From Blautia caecimuris (GTDB taxonomy: Bacteria > Bacillota > Clostridia > Lachnospirales > Lachnospiraceae): DNA of 64,000 bases. The stretch covers positions 62,001 to 126,000 of the forward strand of contig NZ_JANJZT010000005.1 in NCBI RefSeq assembly GCF_024622975.1. Direction: 5' to 3'. Position 1 is the first letter of the stretch. Each line of letters starts with the position of its first letter. A model generated the notes under the pieces. The model was given only the letters and a program-made list of their open reading frames with translations, made no database searches and was not told the DNA's origin. Shown piece by piece: positions 8,397 through 16,324 of this stretch. A program made the translations under genes and the position numbers.

Positions 8397-9647
8397 TTAC
8401 GGACGTATCTGCCCATTTCCGTAAATAATGTACTTGGTCGTTGTCAGAGCAAGAAGTCCCATAGGCCCTCTGGCGTGAAGCTTCTGGGTACTGATGCCGA
8501 TTTCTGCTCCATATCCGAATTCACATCCGTCTGTAAATCTGGTGGAAGCATTGACGTAAACTGCAGCAGCGTCTACCTCATCCAGGAATTTCTGTGCATG
8601 CATATAATTGTTTGTAATAATAGCTTCTGAATGACCTGTGTTGTAACGATTAATATGCGCAATGGCTTCCTCTACAGAATACACTATTTTAATGGACAGT
8701 ATGTAATCCAGATATTCCGTTCCCCAGTCCTCTTCATCAGCCGGAACTGCTCCGGGCATCAGAGAAAGAGCTTCCTGGTCTGCGCGCATTTCCACATGCT
8801 TTTCGCGGAGTCTTTCTGCCAGTACAGGAAGAAGGACTTCTTTCATACTGTCATGAACAAGAAGGGATTCGCAGGCATTGCATACGCCTACCCTCTGAGT
8901 CTTGGCATTCATGATAATGTCTGCCGCCATTTCCGGATCAGCCGTTTCATCTACATAAATATGGCAGTTTCCGGTACCTGTCTCAATAACCGGAATGGTA
9001 CTCTGATTTACCACTGCCCTGATCAGCCCTTTTCCGCCCCGTGGGATCAGCACATCCACATATTCATTCATTTTCATAAATTCCCCGGCGGTTTCTCTGG
9101 AGGTATCCTCGATCAGCTGAATGGCATCTTCTGTAATTCCCTGCTCTTTCAAGGTTTCACGGATACATGCCACAATTGCCTGATTGGAATGAATGGCATC
9201 GCTTCCTCCTTTCAGGATCACCACATTTCCTGTTTTAAAGCAGAGCCCGAAGGCATCTGCAGTTACGTTGGGACGCGCCTCATAAATAATTCCGATAACT
9301 CCAAGGGGTACTCTTTTCTGTCCTATCAGAAGTCCGTTGGGACGTTTTTTCATTCCCGTAACTTCCCCGACAGGATCTTCCAGATCTACAAGCTGGCGAA
9401 GTCCGTCCGCCATTCCTTCAATTCTTTCTCTGGTAAGAAGGAGTCTGTCCACCAGTCCTTCCGGCATATGATTTGCCTTTCCGTTTTTTACATCTTCCTC
9501 ATTGGCCTTTAAAAGAGCCTCTGAATTTTTTACCAGGTGATCTGCCACAGCGGCAAGCACCTGATTTTTTTTATCTGTGGAAATGGTGCGGAGAGCAGCT
9601 TCTGCATCTTTTGCACGCTTTCCAAGCTGAACAAGCATTTCTTTCAT
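8397..9647 (-). CDS. proA: Gamma-glutamyl phosphate reductase (glutamate-5-semialdehyde dehydrogenase)
   Basis: The second step of proline synthesis: NADPH-dependent reduction of gamma-glutamyl phosphate to glutamate semialdehyde. The 416-residue protein has normal family length and the aldehyde-dehydrogenase fold. The catalytic cysteine lies in [13 protein letters not shown]. Phosphate and NADP motifs ILKGGSDA and PRGGKGLI are present, as is the C-terminal HARGPMGL signature. The ATG at 9647 follows GGGAGGTC. proB lies about 870 bases upstream in the same direction, separated by DUF896 and the cyclo-ligase, so the pathway is split inside one likely transcript. Confidence 0.96.
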   Translation of the reverse strand: MKEMLVQLGKRAKDAEAALRTISTDKKNQVLAAVADHLVKNSEALLKANEEDVKNGKANHMPEGLVDRLLLTRERIEGMADGLRQLVDLEDPVGEVTGMKKRPNGLLIGQKRVPLGVIGIIYEARPNVTADAFGLCFKTGNVVILKGGSDAIHSNQAIVACIRETLKEQGITEDAIQLIEDTSRETAGEFMKMNEYVDVLIPRGGKGLIRAVVNQSTIPVIETGTGNCHIYVDETADPEMAADIIMNAKTQRVGVCNACESLLVHDSMKEVLLPVLAERLREKHVEMRADQEALSLMPGAVPADEEDWGTEYLDYILSIKIVYSVEEAIAHINRYNTGHSEAIITNNYMHAQKFLDEVDAAAVYVNASTRFTDGCEFGYGAEIGISTQKLHARGPMGLLALTTTKYIIYGNGQIRP

Positions 9648-9666
9648 AATCTGACCTCCCTGAATT

Positions 9667-10218
9667 TTAGCCTCTTATGCACTGTTTTTCCGTTACAACG
9701 ATCTCCGGTGAAATATCTGTAGGCTCTGTAGGGACCTGTGGGAGAAGCTGAAATTCAAAGGCTGCTGCCACACGTTTTACCCGAGGATGTTTTTCCAGAT
9801 AGCGGTCATAAAATCCTCCGCCATAGCCTACTCTGTGATTCTGTCTGTCAAAGGCAACGCCTGGCATGATCATCAGGGCGTCCTCCCACTGTACGATTTC
9901 TCCGGACACCGGCTCCGGGATCCCATAGTATCCCGGCTCCAGCTGCGCAAAATCTGTCAGTTTATAAAAAATCATATCAAGCCCCTGTACCTTTGGCACA
10001 GCGATTTCTTTTCCGTCTGCCCAGGCTTTTTCAATGAGAAAGCCTGTCATTACTTCATGATTGTAATCTGCATAAACAAGGATTCTGTCCGCTGTCTGAT
10101 ATTCCGGAAGAGCAGTGATATTTTTTGTGATCTCTTTGCTCCATTCCTGTATTTCTTTATCAGAACACGCTTTTCTCTCTGCAAAAATCTGTTTTCTAAT
10201 GGCTTTCTTTTCTTCCAT
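9667..10218 (-). CDS. 5-formyltetrahydrofolate cyclo-ligase
   Basis: ATP-dependent conversion of 5-formyl-THF to 5,10-methenyl-THF, returning the stored folate to the one-carbon pool. The 183-residue protein fits the family. N-terminal [14 protein letters not shown] carries the basic ATP-contacting residues. [24 protein letters not shown] segment near the C-terminus holds the GYGGGYYD signature. I chose the ATG at 10218 because AGGTG lies 8 bases upstream. An in-frame GTG at 10227 is possible but overlaps that site. The start lies inside the end of DUF896, which suggests translational coupling. Confidence 0.93.
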   Translation of the reverse strand: MEEKKAIRKQIFAERKACSDKEIQEWSKEITKNITALPEYQTADRILVYADYNHEVMTGFLIEKAWADGKEIAVPKVQGLDMIFYKLTDFAQLEPGYYGIPEPVSGEIVQWEDALMIMPGVAFDRQNHRVGYGGGFYDRYLEKHPRVKRVAAAFEFQLLPQVPTEPTDISPEIVVTEKQCIRG

Positions 10219-10417
10219 ATTTTTCACCTAAATTCGTAATACTTCCATCTTCTTCTTTAATGCTGATATTGTCAAGCTGACTCCTTAAATTCATGCGGAT
10301 GGTCGCAATATATTCTTTGCGGAGAGCGTCTCTTTCCTTCTTTTCTTCTTCTGTAAGACCCACACTTTTGGCTTTATGGGCAAGTGTATTGATGCGGTCG
10401 ATTTTTATGTTATCCAT
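10196..10417 (-). CDS. DUF896 family small protein (YnzC-like)
   Basis: A 73-residue protein of the DUF896/YnzC family. It has the family opening MDNIKIDRINTLAHKAK, the LTEEEKKERDALRKEYI helix pair and an RSQLDNI segment. B. subtilis relatives are small three-helix cytosolic proteins of unclear role, linked to the SOS or stress periphery. The ATG at 10417 is set by GAGGG seven bases upstream. A longer in-frame extension to 10486 lacks a ribosome site and family similarity. It overlaps the start of the cyclo-ligase by 23 bases. Confidence 0.85.
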   Translation of the reverse strand: MDNIKIDRINTLAHKAKSVGLTEEEKKERDALRKEYIATIRMNLRSQLDNISIKEEDGSITNLGEKYGRKESH

Positions 10418-10515
10418 ATTTTTCCCTCGTATGATATTGTAGTAGTGTTTATAGACCATCTCCAGGGTCTCTATGTTATATATCAAAGCTTCGGCAGAAT
10501 AGCTGCCTGCATCTG

Positions 10516-11370
10516 TTACAGCAGTTTTTCTATATAATCAATGAGATAAAATTCCTCTTTCTGGTTTCCAACAAATAAGGTTCCGTAATTACGGCCTTCC
10601 ATAACCTTGTGTATCACATGGAAATCTCCGCCGTTGGCGATCACCATATCCGCTCCTGCAGCCGTGGCGATCTCTGCAGCCGTAAGCTTTGTTGCCATTC
10701 CGCCTGTTCCCACCTTACTTCCCGGGCCTTTTCCCATGCTTTTCAGCTTTTCATCCAGCTTTTCTACGGTGTCGATAAACTTTGCATCCGGATTGGTATT
10801 CGGATCGTCTGTAAACAGCCCGTCAATATCTGAAAGCAGGATCAGAAGGTCTGCGCCGATCAGAGCTGCGATAACTGCGGAAAGCGTATCGTTATCGCCA
10901 AAGGAATCCAGCGCTTCCAGCTCAAAGCTTGAAATAGAGTCGTTTTCATTGACCACAGGAATGGTATTCAGTGTCAGAAGCTCCTCAAAGGTATTTCGGG
11001 CATGCATGCGGTTCAGATTGTTGACCATGGTATTTTTTGTCATAAGGATCTGAGCTGCCATCTGATTATATTCGGCAAAAAGCTTCTGATAGATCATCAT
11101 AAGCCTTGCCTGTCCCACTGCGGAGCATGCCTGTTTTACCTTCAGCTCTCTGGGGCGCTCATTGAGGCCAAGGGCAGCAGAGCCCACGGCAACGGCGCCT
11201 GAAGTTACAAGTACCACGTCTTTTCCCTGATTGTGAAGATCACTAATCTCACGGACAAGCACCTCCAGCTTGCGAAGATCAAGTCTGCCTGTTTCTTTGT
11301 GGATCAGGGAAGAAGAGCCTACCTTGATCACAACACGTTTTTTATCTTTTAATAATTCCCGGTAATTCAT
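10516..11370 (-). CDS. proB: Glutamate 5-kinase, short form without PUA domain
   Basis: First step of proline synthesis: ATP-dependent phosphorylation of L-glutamate, normally feedback-inhibited by proline. The 284-residue protein shows the amino-acid-kinase fold: KVGSSSL near the N-terminus, VTSGAVAVG, NENDS and FGDNDTLSA in the middle, and a late GTGGMATKL nucleotide loop. The C-terminal PUA domain of the E. coli enzyme is absent. The ATG at 11370 agrees with the family start. An open extension to 11562 lies inside ybeY and resembles nothing. GGAGAG lies 12-13 bases upstream. The product feeds ProA, encoded downstream in the same run. Confidence 0.94.
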   Translation of the reverse strand: MNYRELLKDKKRVVIKVGSSSLIHKETGRLDLRKLEVLVREISDLHNQGKDVVLVTSGAVAVGSAALGLNERPRELKVKQACSAVGQARLMMIYQKLFAEYNQMAAQILMTKNTMVNNLNRMHARNTFEELLTLNTIPVVNENDSISSFELEALDSFGDNDTLSAVIAALIGADLLILLSDIDGLFTDDPNTNPDAKFIDTVEKLDEKLKSMGKGPGSKVGTGGMATKLTAAEIATAAGADMVIANGGDFHVIHKVMEGRNYGTLFVGNQKEEFYLIDYIEKLL

Positions 11371-11395
11371 TGTTGTCTGTCTCTCCAAATCTGTT

Positions 11396-11890
11396 TTATC
11401 TGTTGATTCCAAGGGCTGCCAGAGCCTCTGACTGTTTCTTTTCCATAACAGCCGCCTCTTCCGGTTCCATGTGATCATATCCCAGAAGATGAAGCATACT
11501 GTGCGCAAAAAGGAAGCTGAACTCTCTTTCTGTACTGTGTCCGTATTCCTCAGCCTGAGCATATACCCTGTCCACAGAGATCATAACATCTCCCAGCAGA
11601 AGCTCGTCTGTATCCAGGTCAAAGTATTCATCCTGATCCTCAATAATGGAATAGTCTGCAGGAGACGGAAACGGGATCATAGGAAATGAAAGTACGTCTG
11701 TGGGCGCATTGATATTTCTGAACTGGGCATTTACCTCCTTGATCTCCTCGTTATCCGTGATCACAAGATTCACGCTGGCCTCATAGGGGCACTGCTCGGT
11801 TTCCAGAATCTTATGTGCCACGCGGTTGGCAAGCTGCGTATAATCAATGTCCAGTTTTTTTTCTGTTTCATAATCTATCTGAATCGTCAT
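11396..11890 (-). CDS. ybeY: Endoribonuclease YbeY (16S rRNA maturation)
   Basis: A zinc-dependent single-strand endoribonuclease in 16S rRNA 3'-end maturation and ribosome quality control. The 164-residue protein has the conserved LNxxFRxxxxPTDVLSFP-type segment (NAQFRNINAPTDVLSF). Its zinc motif H-x3-H-x5-H reads HSMLHLLGYDH. The ATG overlaps the phoH stop as ATGA, so it is probably translationally coupled. The phoH-ybeY order is conserved across Firmicutes and supports both assignments. Confidence 0.96.
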   Translation of the reverse strand: MTIQIDYETEKKLDIDYTQLANRVAHKILETEQCPYEASVNLVITDNEEIKEVNAQFRNINAPTDVLSFPMIPFPSPADYSIIEDQDEYFDLDTDELLLGDVMISVDRVYAQAEEYGHSTEREFSFLFAHSMLHLLGYDHMEPEEAAVMEKKQSEALAALGINR

Positions 11891-12900
11891 GATTTTTTCT
11901 CCTGACTGCGGCGGGCTGTACGGGGCTTCGCCGGCTTCTGTTTTTTCTCATATTCGTCGTATGCCTGTACAATCTGCTGAACAAGAGGGTGGCGCACAAC
12001 ATCCTTGCTGGTAAGCTGGCAGAAGCCGATATCCTCTATTTTTTTCAGCACCTTCATGGCAACATCCAGACCGGAAACCGCATCTCTGGGAAGATCCTTC
12101 TGAGAAGCATCTCCGGTGATAATAACCTTTGAGCCAAAACCGATACGGGTCAGAAACATTTTCATCTGTGCAGGCGTGGTATTCTGCGCCTCGTCAAGAA
12201 TAATAAAGGCATTGTCAAGGGTACGTCCTCTCATATAGGCCAGAGGTGCAACCTCTATCAGTCCTCTCTCCATATTTTTTGCAAAGCTGTCTGCTCCCAT
12301 GATCTGGTAAAGAGCATCATAAAGAGGACGAAGATATGGATCTACCTTGCTCTGAAGATCTCCGGGCAGAAATCCCAGTTTTTCCCCTGCCTCAATAGCA
12401 GGACGGGTCAGAATGATGCGGCTTACCTCTTCGTTTCTGAAAGCAGTGACTGCCATTGCCATTGCAAGATAGGTTTTTCCTGTACCCGCAGGTCCTACTC
12501 CGAAAACAATCATTTTTTTACGGATCTGCTCCACATATTCCTTCTGTCCCAAAGTTTTGGGTTTAATGGGACGTCCCTGTATGGTATTGCAGATAAAATC
12601 TTTATCGATTTCTGTAAGAACCTCATTTCGCTGCTCCATGGCAAGAGCCAGGGCATAGCTGACGTTCTGTTTTGTGATGGTATTTCCTCTCTGCGCCAGA
12701 ACTGCCAGTTCGCCGATCAGTTTTTTCGCCTGGGAAGCGCTTCCCTCAGTTCCAAGTATTTTCAGAATGCCGTCTCTTGATATCAGAGTGACATTCAATG
12801 TTCTTTCGATCAGTTTCAGATGTTCGTCGAACTGCCCGAATACATTCCCTTCCAGATCAGCCGGAATTTCCAGATGCAGCTCGATAATACTGTTAGCCAT
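11887..12900 (-). CDS. phoH: PhoH-like ATPase
   Basis: A 337-residue cytosolic P-loop ATPase of the PhoH/PhoL family, associated with RNA metabolism next to YbeY. Walker A is GVGPAGTGKTYLA and Walker B is FIILDEAQN. An N-terminal KH-like region lies at about residues 1-90. An RPAIEAGEKLGFLPGD stretch is typical of the family. The tail is lysine- and arginine-rich. The ATG at 12900 has AAAGGA nine bases upstream and overlaps the yqfD stop by eight bases. A longer in-frame extension to 13011 lies inside yqfD and is rejected. The exact biochemical role is not settled in the literature I know. Confidence 0.95.
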   Translation of the reverse strand: MANSIIELHLEIPADLEGNVFGQFDEHLKLIERTLNVTLISRDGILKILGTEGSASQAKKLIGELAVLAQRGNTITKQNVSYALALAMEQRNEVLTEIDKDFICNTIQGRPIKPKTLGQKEYVEQIRKKMIVFGVGPAGTGKTYLAMAMAVTAFRNEEVSRIILTRPAIEAGEKLGFLPGDLQSKVDPYLRPLYDALYQIMGADSFAKNMERGLIEVAPLAYMRGRTLDNAFIILDEAQNTTPAQMKMFLTRIGFGSKVIITGDASQKDLPRDAVSGLDVAMKVLKKIEDIGFCQLTSKDVVRHPLVQQIVQAYDEYEKKQKPAKPRTARRSQEKKS

Positions 12901-14119
12901 TCTCTGTTGTCCTTTCTTTTGGTTGCTCCAGTATTTCCACCGGAGTTTTCTTTCCGATTTTTTCAATGATCTCCAGATTTCCTCTGCTGATACAGGTTCT
13001 GTGATCCACATCTATTTTAACATTATTTGCAGATATTTGAACCCCCTTTTCCATTAATTTTTCTTCATAATCCTGAAGAATACAAAAAGCCTCTGTCTTT
13101 GCCTCCTTTTCTGTACGTATTATCTTTTTCTTCTGGTATCGGTTCATAGTAATACGGCCTGTGGAAACAGGAAGCCTAAAATTCTCAGTGAGCTTCATCG
13201 GAAGCTCTTCTGTCAGAGTATGCCAGCCCTTTTTATGCTCTGCTCCCCATTCCAAGTATAGCTTCCCAATCTTTAAAAAGCCTCCAGTTTCCTGAATATT
13301 TTCCCGTATTTCTGCTTCATACTCCAATGGAAGCTCAGCATAATAGGACAGCTTCCTTTTTATGTAAATATCTGCATCTGCATGGACATATTCATAGCGC
13401 GTCACTTCCTGACTGTCATTTTTTAATTCAAGACAGCCGGAAACCAGAACGTCTCCTGTTTTACAGTTTTCCCCTGGTCTGATCCGGGGAACTCCGGCCC
13501 TAGTAATGATCTTTACCACGGTTCCGGATTCTGTGGCTGTCAGATTGCAGGGTTCTACTTTTTCTTTTTTCTTTTTATTCTGAAAATCCCCTTCTTTTAC
13601 TGTAATAACCAGTCGTGTTCCTTCTGTTCTTGCGGAAACCCAGGCTGTCTGAGGATATTCTTCCCGGATGGAAGCTGCAATGGCGCTGCAGTTTAAAGAT
13701 TTTTTTTTCATACCATGGGAAACACCCTGATCCTCCAGAAACTTCAGGATTTCCGGTGTGCTGTTCGCCCTGTTTCCTTCAATATGGATATTCCAGATAC
13801 GTCCGGAAAGCATAAGAAGAAGCATTCCGCACAAAAAAAATCCCAGAAAAAAAGCTTTTCTTTTTACGCCTTTTTCCACCCAGAAAGGAAGCCCCTGTTT
13901 TTCCAGAATATGAATTCTCGCCTTTGTTTTTCTCCGTATTGGTCCCAGCAGAAAAAAATGGTTGACGGAAAAAATACAGGTAAAGCTCTTATCCTTATTT
14001 TGTCTCAGATTCCGGACGACAATTCCTCTTGCCATGCAGAGATTAAAAAAACGTTCTGTCTGTCCGCCACAGATAAGAACTTCCACATATCCGTTCAGAA
14101 AACAAAGGATTTTTTCCAT
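12893..14119 (-). CDS. yqfD: Sporulation protein YqfD
   Basis: A 408-residue membrane-anchored sporulation protein; in B. subtilis its gene is expressed in the mother cell. It has a short cytosolic N-terminal region, one strong hydrophobic segment near residues 90-112, and a large extracytoplasmic part with POTRA-like beta-strand content typical of YqfD. The ATG at 14119 follows AGGAGG directly behind yqfC. The order yqfC-yqfD-phoH-ybeY matches the Firmicutes pattern, but the usual yqfF, dgkA, cdd and era genes are not here. Its presence indicates an endospore-forming lineage. Confidence 0.92.
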   Translation of the reverse strand: MEKILCFLNGYVEVLICGGQTERFFNLCMARGIVVRNLRQNKDKSFTCIFSVNHFFLLGPIRRKTKARIHILEKQGLPFWVEKGVKRKAFFLGFFLCGMLLLMLSGRIWNIHIEGNRANSTPEILKFLEDQGVSHGMKKKSLNCSAIAASIREEYPQTAWVSARTEGTRLVITVKEGDFQNKKKKEKVEPCNLTATESGTVVKIITRAGVPRIRPGENCKTGDVLVSGCLELKNDSQEVTRYEYVHADADIYIKRKLSYYAELPLEYEAEIRENIQETGGFLKIGKLYLEWGAEHKKGWHTLTEELPMKLTENFRLPVSTGRITMNRYQKKKIIRTEKEAKTEAFCILQDYEEKLMEKGVQISANNVKIDVDHRTCISRGNLEIIEKIGKKTPVEILEQPKERTTENG

Positions 14120-14128
14120 AGCTTCCTC

Positions 14129-14413
14129 CTACCGTTCCGGAATGATCCGGGAGATTTTTCCTGTAACTGTCATCTCTTCCATGGTATACCAGGGAATTTC
14201 CAGATTTTTTCCCATGATTGTCAGTTTTCCCGAAAAAGTGCTTACAATGATTTCCTCCTCTGTCAGCTTCAGAATACTGCGGTAATTTTCAATAACAGCC
14301 TGGCTGCATCCTGTCAGTGTAACAACAGTCTCTCTGCAGGCAAGATCTCTGGGAACCTCAAGAGCAGTCAGACAGCCTTCCCTGAGCTGTTTTCTTTTTT
14401 GCTGAAAAAACAA
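14129..14413 (-). CDS. yqfC: Sporulation protein YqfC (YabP/YqfC family)
   Basis: A 94-residue protein of the YabP/YqfC family, with LEVPRDL, a central VTLTG, and the strand-rich IENYRSILKLTEEEIIV and LTIMGKNLEI blocks. YabP relatives act in spore coat or cortex assembly, and YqfC is linked to YqfD. The start is a TTG at 14413, eight bases after AGAGGAGG. No ATG or GTG lies upstream in frame, while an ATG in another frame at 14418 gives a 16-codon dead end. It begins the sporulation/RNA run that reads on into ybeY. Confidence 0.88.
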   Translation of the reverse strand: MFFQQKRKQLREGCLTALEVPRDLACRETVVTLTGCSQAVIENYRSILKLTEEEIIVSTFSGKLTIMGKNLEIPWYTMEEMTVTGKISRIIPER

Positions 14414-14452
14414 AGCATCGACCTCCTCTGATTCCCGCCCACATAAAAACAG

Positions 14453-14489
14453 AAAAACCTTCGGCTTTTATCGTAATTTATGCCGAAGG
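14453..14489 (-). terminator. Intrinsic terminator downstream of the DUF2284 gene
   Basis: CCTTCGGC (14458-14465) pairs with GCCGAAGG (14482-14489). On the minus strand TTTTT follows. It leaves only about 40 bases before yqfC. Confidence 0.8.
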
Positions 14490-14497
14490 CTTTATCT

Positions 14498-15052
14498 TTA
14501 TTCCTGACGGAACAATACCATGGAAAACCATAATATTGTATTGCCGCCCAGATTGTATTCCATTTGCTGTTCTTCTACAATTTCCGCAGCCACTACTCCA
14601 TGGCTTTCCAGACAGGGATGCATTTTTTCCGGATGCCTGCAGGGTTTTCCCTGGGGGAATGTACACTCCTGACAGATATCACAGGATTCTGTGGACAGGG
14701 TAAAAACGGAAAACCCCTGTTCCCGGAGAAATGAGGCGATTTCTTCTGTGATTTTTTCGTGCTGGTGTCTGGTGGAAAGCATTTCCTCCATATTCATAAG
14801 ATCCGACACTTCCGCCACACTGGAAAAAAACACTGCCTGGGGATATCTGCTGATCCTGTCCCGGCACTGCTCCAGTGAACCTACAGCCGGAGGGCAGGCC
14901 CAGGTAGTGCCAAAACGTTCACATTCCTGACTGCAGATCGTGCGGACCCTTTCCCTTACCTGAATTCCCTTTGTGTCAAGAATACGGTACTCATACACCG
15001 GAAACTGAGAAATATATTCCTCAAATTTTCCCATATCCAACTGTTTTATCAT
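14498..15052 (-). CDS. DUF2284 cysteine-rich metal-binding protein
   Basis: A 184-residue soluble protein of the DUF2284 family, predicted metal binders common in anaerobes. Cysteines come in two groups. The first is CSQECERFGTTWACPP at about residues 40-55. The second is CDICQECTFPQGKPCRHPEKMHPC at about residues 123-146, spaced like an iron-sulfur or zinc site. The FGTTWACPP and GNTILWFSMVL segments are recognisable family marks. Function is unknown, and redox or corrinoid-linked roles have only been guessed. The ATG at 15052 follows AGGAAGGAT. It ends 8 bases before the terminator stem. Confidence 0.85.
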   Translation of the reverse strand: MIKQLDMGKFEEYISQFPVYEYRILDTKGIQVRERVRTICSQECERFGTTWACPPAVGSLEQCRDRISRYPQAVFFSSVAEVSDLMNMEEMLSTRHQHEKITEEIASFLREQGFSVFTLSTESCDICQECTFPQGKPCRHPEKMHPCLESHGVVAAEIVEEQQMEYNLGGNTILWFSMVLFRQE

Positions 15053-15170
15053 AAGCTTATCCTTCCTTCTGTACTGCCTGTATCATAATCCGATCAAACA
15101 AACCGCCCATTGTCAAAAACCGGTAGAATTGCGGTAACCCTGGTATAGCAGAAAGTTAGTATTCGTTATA

Positions 15171-15497
15171 CTAATTCAAAATGATCAGCGCCATAAATAC
15201 AAGGTTTTCTTCACCGGCATTTGTCAGCGCATGGCCTTTGCCGTCCGGAGTAAAGGTCATGTCTCCTGCTTCTACCATACGAAGTTCTCCGTTATCGCTG
15301 TAAATTCCTTTTCCGGAAAGAATGTAATAGGTTTCGCTTTCTCCGTGATGTTCATGATATCCCAGGGAACAGCCCGGTTCCAGAGTCACCTCTGCATAAA
15401 GACCACATTTTCCATTTAATTGTTTTTCATTAAGGATCGGCTTAAGAAAAACATGCCCGTTTCCTCCGCACATGTTTTCAATACGCTGAATTTCCAT
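15171..15497 (-). CDS. Small cupin domain protein
   Basis: A 108-residue single-domain cupin. Motif 1 reads GYHEHHGESETYYILSGKG, with the metal-ligand histidines and glutamate. Motif 2 reads GDMTFTPDGKGHALTN. Such proteins bind a divalent metal and may be isomerases, sugar-binding or sensory proteins, so no substrate is assigned. The ATG at 15497 lies eight bases after GGGAGG. A longer frame to 15545 overlaps rlmH and is rejected. It follows rlmH by 28 bases and probably shares its transcript. A 7-bp inverted repeat (15156-15174) covers its stop codon. Confidence 0.85.
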   Translation of the reverse strand: MEIQRIENMCGGNGHVFLKPILNEKQLNGKCGLYAEVTLEPGCSLGYHEHHGESETYYILSGKGIYSDNGELRMVEAGDMTFTPDGKGHALTNAGEENLVFMALIILN

Positions 15498-15525
15498 AAA
15501 AGAATCCTCCCTGGCAAAAACTTTT

Positions 15526-16005
15526 TTATTTATGATAAGGTTCATTGTTCAGAATACGGAATCCTCTGTATATCTGTTCCAGAAGTATCATCTGCATCAG
15601 CTGATGAGGAAATGTCATTCTGGAAAAGCTCAGCCGGAAATCTGCTCTTTTTAGTACCTGTTCACTTAGTCCAAGAGAGCCTCCGATCACAAAAGCAACC
15701 GAGCTTTTTCCTTCAATTCCCAATTGACCGATTTTTTCAGAAAGTTCTACAGAGTCCAGCATTTTTCCGTCAAGGGCAAGAGCGATCACGTAATCCTGGT
15801 CCCGGATATTTTTCATGATGCGCTCGCCTTCTGTTTTTTTGATCTGTTCGTTTAAAGCCTCAGAAGCCTTGTCCGGAGTCTTTTCATCAGCCACCTGACA
15901 GAAGGTAAGCTTACAGTATCTGCTCAGACGTTTTGCATATTCCTGTATCCCTGCGGTAAGATATTTTTCTTTGATCTTGCCCACAGATAAAATCCGGATC
16001 TCCAT
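15526..16005 (-). CDS. rlmH: 23S rRNA (pseudouridine(1915)-N(3))-methyltransferase RlmH
   Basis: A SPOUT-class methyltransferase that methylates pseudouridine 1915 in helix 69 of 23S rRNA on assembled ribosomes. The 159-residue length is exact for the family. SAM-knot motifs are present: [16 protein letters not shown] and [24 protein letters not shown]. The C-terminus ends PYHK, as is usual. The ATG overlaps the Dabb stop (TAATG), suggesting coupling. Confidence 0.96.
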   Translation of the reverse strand: MEIRILSVGKIKEKYLTAGIQEYAKRLSRYCKLTFCQVADEKTPDKASEALNEQIKKTEGERIMKNIRDQDYVIALALDGKMLDSVELSEKIGQLGIEGKSSVAFVIGGSLGLSEQVLKRADFRLSFSRMTFPHQLMQMILLEQIYRGFRILNNEPYHK

Positions 16006-16304
16006 TATACTTCATAGTCAAGACAGATACGGTTGCAGGTAACTGTCCTGATAAAAGAAACCATTTTCTGATGTTCCGGGTGAACCTGATAACCGTCAAG
16101 AGCCTCCTGGGATTCCAGTTCACAGAAAAGTCCGATTTCATGTGTGCTGGCAGGAAGAGCATCTGTGACTACCTTAACAGATATCAGCCCCGGGACGATT
16201 CCCGTCAGACGTTCCAGCCCTTCTTTGATCCGTACTGCCGCTTCTTTTTTCTGTTTGTCATCTAAAGTTTCCTGAAATGACCACATTACAATGTGCTTTA
16301 CCAT
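16005..16304 (-). CDS. Dabb family (stress-responsive A/B barrel) protein
   Basis: A 99-residue dimeric ferredoxin-fold protein of the Dabb family. It opens [10 protein letters not shown] with the conserved histidine. It has a [10 protein letters not shown] strand, [17 protein letters not shown], which is the family hallmark, and a VRTVT-like end. The biological function in bacteria is mostly unknown. It sits between ftsK and rlmH on the same strand, 20 bases after ftsK, and overlaps rlmH by one base. Confidence 0.9.
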   Translation of the reverse strand: MVKHIVMWSFQETLDDKQKKEAAVRIKEGLERLTGIVPGLISVKVVTDALPASTHEIGLFCELESQEALDGYQVHPEHQKMVSFIRTVTCNRICLDYEV

Positions 16305-16324
16305 GTTTTTCTCCTTTCTTTCCT

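Noticed and set aside
11371-11562. Longer N-terminus for glutamate 5-kinase
   Set aside because: The 64 extra codons lie inside ybeY and resemble no kinase. The family start is the ATG at 11370.
12900-13011. Longer N-terminus for PhoH
   Set aside because: The extension lies inside yqfD, lacks a ribosome site and is unlike the family. The ATG at 12900 has a good site.
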